Below, in pieces: positions 56,010 through 64,000 of a DNA stretch of 64,000 nucleotides (its first letter is position 1; each line of letters starts with the position of its first letter). Origin of the DNA: Rhytidiadelphus loreus (lineage: Eukaryota; Streptophyta; Bryopsida; Hypnales; Hylocomiaceae); the NCBI GenBank assembly GCA_947034895.1, contig OX344762.1, positions 13,893,501-13,957,500 of the forward strand. Reading direction: 5' to 3'. Both the position numbers and the translations under genes were made by a program. The notes beneath the pieces are model-generated. The model ran no database searches and was not told where the DNA came from. It saw nothing but the letters and a program-made list of their open reading frames with translations.

Positions 56010-57688
56010 CTAATCTTCATTGCGCGCTTGCTCTTCTTGAAGGTCTTGTTCTTTGTGAGCCTCGCGATAGCAATCCACAGCTGGTGTCCAAAATGTTGGA
56101 GCACTACTTAGACGTTGCACGACGTATGTCACCGAGCGTCGTTGTAGTGGCTCCACCTTGCACAATTCACCCAACATGGTTTGAAATGCACCAAATGCCG
56201 TATGGTCCGGAATCATCTCTAGATTTCCGCGATCTTTTTTCCATACCTTCATAGCCAATTTGCCTATGGAGTATCCATCTGTGTGTATACTAACACACGG
56301 TGGCTTAACCCTGCGAGTAGGAGATGATGAAGTTCCTGTCTCTCCAGTCAAGTACATCAACTCAGGAGCCACCCACCAACGTTGCGCTCGGGTTGCCTGC
56401 AACTTCCTTGGACAATTGAATTGGTAAAGAGAAGGGGTTTCTTCGTTGATGCGGCTACCCATTCCCCAATCACATAAACCAATCCACACGGTTCTGCCAT
56501 CATCATTCGGAAAATGAAGCATAATGTTCTCCGGTGTGATGTCGTTGTGCAATACAGAGCATTGTTGCACTGCATCCACAATGCAAATCATTGCCCACGC
56601 AAGTTCAGTGCGCTTGCGTCTATATGCCATGAGGCGTTTCATGGCTTGCATTGTTTGTGGAGTTGCATCGTAAGCCACCTCTCCAATTTCATCTGGATCT
56701 CGGTTCTTCTCATCCAGTGTAAACATGGCGCCGAGAGTACCGCCATTCCACCACTGCGAATAACACTCCATGGTCATATCATTTATAGCAAAGAATTTGA
56801 TGACCCCTGGATGCTCGCATGGACATACCAATGCCTCGATGGACAACTTTTCCCTGGACTTCTTCAATTCATCCACGCGCAAAGCTGACTTCCCAGCTAA
56901 TTCCATATTCTCTGGAATATGTTTTGAATTTTGAACACATACTTTGCGCACCCTCCCATGCCCCCCTTGTTTGCTATGGCCAGACAAAGGAACCACCACC
57001 ACTCCGTGTTCAAGAAAAACCACTCCTCCTGCAGCCTGTTGACCAAAGGCCAAATTTTGACTTCGTTGAAACCACGGAGCGGAACGGATGTTGTTTGAAG
57101 ACAGTCCACGCATTGCTTCATGCCACCAATACACCTTCTTGTGCAACAAATTCAATGCTTGTTGTCTGGGCACTACACTCTTCTGAAAGCCTTTTATTTT
57201 TTCCGCAACTTGGGCAAGGTTGAAGATACATGTTTGCACTTGTGACTCCAACCAATGATCGAAGCATTCTTTCATGCGGTCTTCATGCCACTCATCCGCG
57301 CTCATTGTTGTCCAAAACATATGGTGGAACTTTTGTTTTATGACATCCACTCCCTGTAATCCGCGCGAGACGTATGTTGTGTTCAACTACGAAATCGAAT
57401 ACTGCTCAAAAAAATCCAACGCCACTTCATGCAATTTTCGCGTTGCACCCTTGCTTGGCCACTTCTCCGGATTTGTAGACTTGTGCCTCCTTCGTGTTTT
57501 TTTTTTCCCCTTCGAAGACTCTCCGCCCCCCCCAGCAGTTGTGGCCCTTCTGCAACTACGGACCCTTCAGCAACTACGGCCTCTGAAACGGGCTCTGGTG
57601 ATTCTGCATCTGGGTCCATCATCGGTGCATTTCCAATACCTGTGTACCAATCATCAACTTTTCTCTTTGAGAAATCTCGACCAGCCAT
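56010..57688 (-). pseudogene. Protein-kinase-like gene with frameshift and in-frame TAG
   Basis: The likely start is ATG 57,688 (MAGRDFSKRKVDDWYTGIGN). Near 57,495-57,510 a run of about ten A on the coding strand marks a one-base frame change: the +1 frame gives KTRRRHKSTNPEKW then LHEVALDFFEQY, which aligns with the 37,079 paralogue. A TAG follows at about 57,387, then 457 open codons. The kinase core has QGGHGRVRKV, ELAGKS, HPGVIKFFAI, VLHNDITPENIMLHF (HND for HRD), LCDWGMGSR (DWG for DFG) and RWWVAPELM. Catalytic Lys, Asp and Asn appear kept. With the start resolved this is the same family as 37,079-38,668. Confidence 0.7.
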
Positions 57689-57888
57689 CGTGACAGTAAC
57701 AAGTAACAAATAATCAAAATGATAGGAATTAGGAATTCGGCTTCCACAAAGTGAAAAACCGCCCCCCTTATTCCTCAAACTAGCCTCTACCCAGCACCCG
57801 CGCTCGCAAGCAAGGACTGCAACCAATCCAAGACAAGAGAGCACCGTCAGAGCAGGAGAGACTGTGGCGAAAGTACCCTAAAAACAGT

Positions 57889-57897
57889 CTTTATATA
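57889..57897 (-). promoter_or_regulatory. TATA box of the leftward kinase gene
   Basis: TATATAAAG on the minus strand, about 200 bases before the ATG and directly inside the minisatellite boundary. Confidence 0.6.
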
Positions 57898-57904
57898 CCC
57901 ATTT

Positions 57905-58262
57905 CACGTCGACGGAAAGGCCGTTGAGAGGACGGACAGGGCGTCCAGGGCCGTCCAGCCCGCGGACCAACCGTCGAGAGGACGGACGGCCGTGCAGGGG
58001 CTGAGACCGTCCAGCCTAAACCTTGGGCGTCCAGAGGCCGTCCAGGCCGTCCCCCCCCACGGACCAGCCGTCCAGCGGGCCAGGCCGTCCAGAGGACGTG
58101 AAGACTTTCGAGAGACGGTACAGGTCGTCGAGAGGACAATCTGAATCTCGAGAGACGGAAAGCCCGTCGAGAGGACGGACAGGCCGTTGAGAGGAAGGGA
58201 AGGCCGTCGAGAGGAAGGGAAGGCCGTCGAGAGGGCGGGAAGGTCGTCGAGCGGGACGTTCG
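57905..58262. promoter_or_regulatory. CCGTC/GACGG minisatellite before the kinase gene
   Basis: About 20 copies of GGCCGTCGAGAGGACGG and shorter forms, each a CCGTC and GACGG pair separated by four or five bases. Confidence 0.85.
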
Positions 58263-58389
58263 AACAAGTGGAATTCATTTCTAATCCTTGTTCCACGAAT
58301 TTTTCATTTATGTGGTTCGGCACTCTCGGACTTGTCAGGACAGGTATCCTTCCTCTCAATCGGGCATTAGTCTACAGTGGCGGGTAGTT

Positions 58390-60620
58390 TAGGAGTGCTA
58401 ACTTAATGTATTTATTTGTTTCAATTAGAGGACAAATAAATACCAGGGATGACATTCAAATGCTGAAAACGAGGTTTACTGCTCATTTAGAATGGAATTC
58501 TATTTTGTTGCACGTAAATAATGGGAGATACATAGAAAAAAATCACCAAAGGTCAAATTGAAAACTTTTTAATGTCGGTCCTTTAATGTTCTATTTGGAT
58601 GTTCATGTTAACATTTGATTCATTCTATTGATTCTAATTGCACCCATTTTCACAAAAGTCGTTGGCATTGGGCAATGTTTTTATTCCCAAAACCTCAAAA
58701 TCTCGCAATCCCTTAAAATAATTTATAATCTGTAGGGCTCAAATTTGAATTCAAATGAATTTTATCAATTATACGTAGAACAATTTCACCTTTGGAATTA
58801 TTGTATTTTGATTCCATCCTTCCTTGCATGTAAGTGCACATGACAATTTAGTATTTTGTTGAATTTTAAACCCTGTCTATACTAGTATACTCGATTCAAA
58901 GTCTCAATCTTACAAACATTCAATAACTTACTGAGAACGGATCAAATATACAAAGACCAAGACAAAAACAACCCTCTAAATGCTCTAGTTAAAGGTAGTA
59001 AGATTAATACTCTAAAATGGTTAATTATCAAATAAGTGAAAGACCTCCTAAACAACATATGTCATATGCATATCATTGATTCATGTAAAACATTGTTTCT
59101 TCTTTCCCTTCATACATTACATAAAAAAAATGTAGCCCTATACATCTATACTTAAGAATGTTTTACCTTTTACAGATATTGTTATGCCATTTTTTGGTGT
59201 CTTCAATATGTTTTCTAAAACTTTGAATTTAAATCATTAATCTATTTTTTTCCAATTCAAACTTCAAAGACTACATCTTGATTGAGTTTTGCACTTGTAA
59301 TGCCAACTACCGAAATGAAGGACATGTTTCGTAGTATCCGGTCCAACCTAGGTTTTGAAGTAAATCCTATAGGCTTATACCCTAAACCCTAAACCCTAAA
59401 CCCTAGACGTTGTTGCAATTTTAAGAGAATTTGATGTTCAAGTTTATGTAACTATGACAAATAAGAGAGGATTGGTGTAAGTCCGTAAGATAAAGGAAAA
59501 AAAAGGACGAATGGATTCTAATGTTCCATGTAGTCTTCCACACAAAGGGAAACTCTAAAAGACTAAATCAATAACATAATAACATATGGCATTTGCCTTT
59601 TATTTTTATTCTCAAAATCAAAATGCAACATTGAGTACATGAACTTGACATTTTTGTGGTGCCTATATTTTTTTTATGGCTTCTAAATTATAATGCAACT
59701 AGCGGTGAATTACTATAGTTTTTCTTATGGATTGTTTATTAATTGCTTATGTAGTATCGTATGTTAGCCACTAAACTGACTGAAGTTGCAAGGCCTCTTT
59801 TGAGTCTTTTCCATACTAAATCTGAATAAATTGCCATTTCTAATTTTCTATAGCAAAGAATTAAAAAAAAAAAAAATGTGTTTAGGCCTCTAAGGTGCAC
59901 CTTTGCTTGTAGCATGTAGGATCTCATACTAGAGTACTAGACTAGTGTTCAATTGATCGGAAGAAATTTCACAAACTTGACCTATGTAGAATTGTAGATT
60001 GCAAGATATTTACAATAAACTTCACCCTCTGAACACCCAACGGCATCATTTAGTGCCAATTTAATGGCAGTTCAATCACTTCAATGACATGGAAAGAAGT
60101 TGGAAGCGTTCATTTCATTTTCTTGGGACCTACCATGTTGAGTTACAAAGTGTATCCAATTGATTTTGAAGTCTTTCCAATATTTGCCTCCAAGTAATTC
60201 CGAGTTTAGAAAAAATAAAAATAAAAAAATATGCTCCTTTAGTGTATTTTAGGAAGTTGTTGCTCCTTACTCTAAATCTAAGATTTCTCCCCAAAATTGA
60301 TATTTTGGGAGTTTGAGTCTAACTATCAAACAAAAGGTCCTTTTCTCTAGTTCCTATTTTATGTAAAATCCCCCAACACAACCCTAAATTGAAATTTCAT
60401 TATTGCGATTTGAACTTCGAATGTGTTTTTAATGTCTACTACATTGAGTACAAAACAAATATATCATGAAATGGAAATTAAGTTTACACTATGATGAATT
60501 CTAATGTCCTTGTCTTTGTGATATATACACATGGTGAAAAATTGAAAATCTGAAAATTACTTTTCTATTTAACGTGATTTTGTCAAAACTTCCACCCTGA
60601 ACCAATTTAAAAAAAAAAAA
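58390..60620. other. AT-rich noncoding gap between divergent cargo genes
   Basis: No gene seen. A telomere-like run lies at 59,380-59,406. Poly-A runs occur near 59,866 and 60,608. Confidence 0.45.
59380..59406. repeat. Short interstitial plant telomere run
   Basis: About four consecutive CCCTAAA units, the plant (Arabidopsis-type) telomere repeat. Confidence 0.8.
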
Positions 60621-60639
60621 AAATTTATATATTGTGAAG

Positions 60640-61050
60640 GGCCGTCCAGAGGACGGAAAGGCCGTTCCAGACCACGAACAGGCCGTCGCGAGGATGGGCA
60701 GGTCGTTCCCAACCAGGGACAGGCCGTCGAGGATACGGGCAGACCGTCCTCCTGGACGGGCTTTCCGTCGAAGAGACGGGCAGGCCGTCTAGGGGACGGA
60801 AAGCCCGTCCAGGACCACATCCAAGCCGTCGAGGGGACGGGCAGGCCGTCCAGGGGACGGAAATCCCGTCCCCTCCCACATCCAAGTCGTCGAGGGGACG
60901 GGCAGGATGTCCAGGGGACGGAATGCCCGTCCCCTCCCACACCCAGGCCATCGAGGGGACGGAAAGCCCGTCCCCTTCCACGGAAAGGCCGTTGAGGGGA
61001 CGGGCAGCTCGTCTAGAGGACGGAAAGGCCGTCCGTCGAACTCTCGGGCG
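60640..61050. promoter_or_regulatory. CCGTC/GACGG minisatellite before the RING gene
   Basis: About 22 copies of GGCCGTCCAGAGGACGG or CCGTCGAGGGGACGG. Less regular copies reach 61,170. Confidence 0.85.
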
Positions 61051-61225
61051 GCGGTGTAATCATTCCCCGAACCCGTTGACGGCGTTCCGACCCGAGGCCG
61101 GACGTCCGTGGACGGATCGGCCGTCCTTTCCAGGGCTGTCCTCCGCCGTGGACGGTCTGGATTTGGGGGGGGACGGGCTGATTAGGTGTTAATTACCCTT
61201 GCTAACCGGGTCGGTAACTGGGGGG

Positions 61226-61230
61226 TATAA
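61226..61230 (+). promoter_or_regulatory. TATA-like box of the RING gene
   Basis: GGGTATAAGTG, about 210 bases before the ATG, just after the minisatellite. Confidence 0.45.
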
Positions 61231-61437
61231 GTGACATTTTTTCACATTTGCCCTTGCTTCCTCTTTTGAATTGCACTGTCCTAGCTTGAGAAAGCTTCGC
61301 ATTGCAATTTGAGGGGAAGTGTTATACATTTGACATTGTTTTGCCACATTTCAGTTGCCTTCACGCAACAGAAGGCAAAGCAAATTGTCATTGTATTCGC
61401 ATACAGTATCGTGTGTGTCATTGTGCAGGTATCAAGA

Positions 61438-63672
61438 ATGGATGCAGATGATGTAGCAGGAGGTGAGGGACCTGGAGGTGAGGGAAGCGGTAGAAAGAAG
61501 AGAGGAAATAGAGCAACTTTGGATTGGGGCACACTTAATGCCCCAGCGATTATGGCACACCCTGGGTGGTTGGAGGTAGAATCACCATGGACAAGAGCGA
61601 CATGTCGGCGGTTTGTAGATTGGGCCCACATCAACCGCCATTGGCCACACGACCGGTACGAGGTGCACGTGAAATCTGGAGTGGTGAATATTGACCAGTG
61701 CACCCATCCGCACTTCAAGAAGAGGATGATTGAAGTATCATTGGCACTTTGGGGTTCAAGATCGAAGAAGGACGGGACACTTTCATTGTGCCAAATGGCA
61801 TATGCGGAGGTTTTTCTTGGCAAGGATGTGGATTGGAGAAGCTTTTTGGGCAGACAGCGGGACAACAAGTTTCCAAATAGAACTCGCCACATTCCAACAA
61901 ATCCTGCCGTGCCACTGGACAATGCACAAATTCCTACCGTGCCATTGCTTGGTATTCAAAATGTACAAATGGATGTGGTTCCACCCGTGGAGCAGCCAAG
62001 GACGGAGTTGATGGAAGTAGAAGTTGGTCAGAGCAGCGGTGCAAATGTCAACCAGCAAAATGTGATTGGTGGAGCCCAAGCTGACAGTGAAGAACTAATT
62101 CGCTTGCGCCAATTAGTACAAACACTGCAAGCGGAAAAAGAAGAAGCGCTACGACTTCATGCAGTAGAGTTTGAAGTTCAAAGTGCAAGGATGCGGGCCC
62201 TTGTAGATGAAAACATGCGCCTCATCGCACGTGAAGCAGAGCTTGTAGAGCGCAACAGGCGGTTCAGCACAGACTCAGTTCCACCACTTGATGTTGTAGT
62301 GGAACGTGCTACATACGGGGCAGACGAAGATAGAGCAGGCCCGAGCAATACACCTGAGTTTGTGGTACGACCACGGGCCATTTTTCCAAGTGCAGAAAGT
62401 GCCTCGTTGGATATTATGCGTGCACGTGCTGAGCGGGCTGAAGCAGAGGTTGGAAGTACTCGCACAAGCATGGAAGAATTAACAAGCGCCATGCGTGCTT
62501 TGGAACTCCGTGCCAACAACGCTGAGGCAGATGTGGCGGTGTTGACTGCAACTCGAACTGACATGGAACAGACCATGACCGCAATGAGTGCTCAAAACAT
62601 GCGGTTGGTCCACAATCCTCAGAAGGAACAGATGCTGCTTCAAATGTGCAACATGAAATTGACATGCAGCATGGCGCTAAACGAGGCTGAGCAAATGCAA
62701 CGTGAAGTGAGGAGAGTGGCTGCGGAATTCAATGATGGCGGTCAACGTTATTTTGGCTTGACCTCATGGCCTCGGGTGGAAGAAATGTTCACCGACGATT
62801 TGCCAATGTTCGCCGAGAATTCAAGCATCGATTGGAATTCCCGTGCAGACTTGGAATTCCAATACAATATCGAGCGCCAACGGTACGGGACACCCAACCG
62901 CGATGGCATTACACCACTAGTGTGGCCGTCCGTTCCAGCTTTTGTACAAGATGGAACAACATGTATAATTTGCCAAGAACCGTTTGGCCCAGAAGGTGGA
63001 TGGAATCTTGGTACATGTGGCCATCTATACCACCCCGGGTGTCTCATTCCTCACATGGTCACCAGAAAGAGATGTGCGCAATGTAGAGCTCCATTTCATG
63101 CACGACTGTACAAAACGTTTGGCCTTCAAGACCACATGCCTACAGCGTACGAGTACAATGAAGAAAATTTACCGGGCCTCGATAATAGAGTACATTGGGG
63201 TTCAGACGTGACATGGCTTTGGAAGTGGGGCCACGACAACCGACACCTCCCGGCAGGAACGATCGCTGAGATACATTGGCAGAGTGATGCCCAAGTGACA
63301 GAGGTGATCAGAAGGGTTTTTGGAGAGGGTGATCCAGGGCGTCGACTATATTTTGGTCAGATTGCGGGTGGACATTGGGACCAAGACCGCTCCATTTTTG
63401 TGCGTGCGCCACATCCACAGCGCATCATGTTTAACTCTCAAGGCGCGCCAGTCGGATTTGAGGGTGAACTGAGTTTTGAGGAACAAATGACGTACATTGA
63501 AGACAATACCTTCCATGAGCCAACTCTCGTGAGTGCCATTTATTCCCACTTACATAATAGATACGACATCGACGCATTTCAACTATTGACGACTTTGCAA
63601 TCGCGACGAGAATTGCAACAATTTTTGAGAAACAGCATAGCACGAGGCGTTGTAATCGAAGAAGTAGAATAG
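61438..63672 (+). CDS. RING-type zinc-finger protein with a coiled coil
   Basis: ATG 61,438 is chosen because it follows a possible acceptor (TTGTGCAG) and starts the homologous region; the frame stays open further upstream. The protein has 744 residues. Residues 25-150 match the start of the gene at 41,092 (WLEVESPWTRATCRRFVDWAHIN and QMAYAEVFLGKDVDW). Residues about 215-430 form a heptad-rich coiled coil (LIRLRQLVQTLQAEKEEALRL). Residues about 508-550 hold a RING finger: CIICQEPF, GTCGHLYHPGCL, RCAQCRAPF. The C-terminal 190 residues contain a conserved-looking WGSDVTWLWKWGHDNRHL block. RING proteins usually act as ubiquitin ligases; the target is unknown. It is the only intact cargo gene among the kinase/RING set, and it diverges from the kinase gene at 57,688. 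Confidence 0.75.
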   Translation: MDADDVAGGEGPGGEGSGRKKRGNRATLDWGTLNAPAIMAHPGWLEVESPWTRATCRRFVDWAHINRHWPHDRYEVHVKSGVVNIDQCTHPHFKKRMIEVSLALWGSRSKKDGTLSLCQMAYAEVFLGKDVDWRSFLGRQRDNKFPNRTRHIPTNPAVPLDNAQIPTVPLLGIQNVQMDVVPPVEQPRTELMEVEVGQSSGANVNQQNVIGGAQADSEELIRLRQLVQTLQAEKEEALRLHAVEFEVQSARMRALVDENMRLIAREAELVERNRRFSTDSVPPLDVVVERATYGADEDRAGPSNTPEFVVRPRAIFPSAESASLDIMRARAERAEAEVGSTRTSMEELTSAMRALELRANNAEADVAVLTATRTDMEQTMTAMSAQNMRLVHNPQKEQMLLQMCNMKLTCSMALNEAEQMQREVRRVAAEFNDGGQRYFGLTSWPRVEEMFTDDLPMFAENSSIDWNSRADLEFQYNIERQRYGTPNRDGITPLVWPSVPAFVQDGTTCIICQEPFGPEGGWNLGTCGHLYHPGCLIPHMVTRKRCAQCRAPFHARLYKTFGLQDHMPTAYEYNEENLPGLDNRVHWGSDVTWLWKWGHDNRHLPAGTIAEIHWQSDAQVTEVIRRVFGEGDPGRRLYFGQIAGGHWDQDRSIFVRAPHPQRIMFNSQGAPVGFEGELSFEEQMTYIEDNTFHEPTLVSAIYSHLHNRYDIDAFQLLTTLQSRRELQQFLRNSIARGVVIEEVE

Positions 63673-64000
63673 ATAGTTTTGGACTAGATTGTGTATAACT
63701 AGATAGATGTATAGAATTAAATACCGGAAGTTGTACAAAGCAAACATATGTAATTATATAAAGTCTTTATTAGTTTACTATGTACTTCAGCGGATTTATA
63801 AAGTATGTACATTTATCGTTTTCTTTCCACCTTGTGTATTGTTGCTTCGCCTTTGTCTATTTTTGTAATCTATTGTACCTTTTTGTAATAGTATAGAAGA
63901 AGCTTGTATGCTTAGATGGTAGGTAAAAGAGTGTTTTATCTTTATTTTGGGTGTTGCCCTAAAGTCCGAAGTCCATTTTTTGGCCCAAACCACCGTAAAC
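63673..64000. other. Downstream flank of the RING gene
   Basis: AT-rich, with TTGTAA words that may be 3' end signals. No gene and no hAT right terminus are seen. Confidence 0.4.

Larger units (their letters stand above)
50816..64000. mobile_element. Apparent large hAT element with cargo genes (right end outside the window)
   Basis: The sequence leaves the TE-B repeat at CAGGGTTGTCTATCCGGACG, which has the CAGGG start typical of hAT termini. The candidate 8-bp target sequence is GTTTAACA (50,808-50,815). A hAT transposase gene follows 750 bases inside. The interrupted TE-B sequence does not resume within the window, so if 50,816 is the end of the element then it is at least 13.2 kb and includes the kinase and RING genes. 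All three genes share CCGTC...GACGG minisatellites, supporting one unit. The other end is not seen. Confidence 0.55.

Noticed and set aside
57891..58359. Overlapping minus-strand ORFs before the kinase gene
   Set aside because: Low-complexity reading of the minisatellite in several frames; the TATA box lies downstream of them.
59380..59406. A chromosome end
   Set aside because: Only about four telomere units, flanked on both sides by ordinary sequence.

Overview
The window looks like repeat-rich nuclear DNA of a streptophyte plant, more likely a charophyte alga, bryophyte or lycophyte than a crop-like angiosperm. The signs are spliceosomal introns, TATA boxes, plant-type TTTAGGG telomere-like runs, plant-type DDE and hAT transposases with DUF659-like domains, and large AT-rich gaps. 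The species cannot be fixed from the sequence alone. Almost everything recognisable belongs to large, nested DNA transposons that carry cargo genes; I see no clear single-copy host gene except perhaps the short tail at 2-136.

Layout. (1) Positions 456-31,931 look like one large element (called TE-B here), bounded by short inverted termini with the core GGGYGAATGCACACTA. It holds a RING-like zinc-finger gene on the left (+) and an intron-containing DDE-type transposase gene plus a small acidic-protein gene on the right (-). (2) A second element (TE-A, 3,568-23,422, 19,855 bp) is inserted in the acidic/basic 3' coding region of TE-B's left gene. It has about 28-bp inverted termini and a 3-bp GAG target duplication, and conceptual removal reopens the host reading frame exactly. 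TE-A carries a decayed DDE transposase (-), a four-exon gene for a ParB-like plus degenerate DNA-methyltransferase-like protein, an FCP1/NIF-type phosphatase homologue and a disordered protein. It is sprinkled with at least 24 copies of a 21-bp palindrome found nowhere else in the window. (3) Positions 43,940-50,815 are a near-identical inverted copy of the right part of TE-B (25,058-31,931), giving a 6.87-kb inverted repeat around a 12-kb spacer. (4) The spacer holds a short gene in DNA rich in CCGGATT words (31.9-33.9 kb), then a broken protein-kinase gene and a broken coiled-coil gene, each preceded by GGCGACTGCGGGT-type minisatellites. (5) The second TE-B copy is cut at 50,815/50,816 by the start of an apparent hAT element (terminus CAGGGTTGTCTA). 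It seems to run past the window end and contains a hAT transposase, a second kinase gene (-) and a RING-type gene (+), each with its own CCGTC...GACGG minisatellite, and each followed by a TATA-like box.

How the parts may work together. Three or four unrelated elements each show a transposase, cargo genes, and a short motif that is private to the element and concentrated in its noncoding DNA. The pattern recalls the known VANDAL/VANC anti-silencing system, in which an element-encoded protein recognises short motifs of its own element. That link is inference. The kinase plus RING/coiled-coil pair recurs in two elements, which argues that the pair is cargo with a shared role. Most in-frame stops can be explained by C-to-T change at CAG, CGA or CAA codons, as expected from cytosine methylation of silenced elements.
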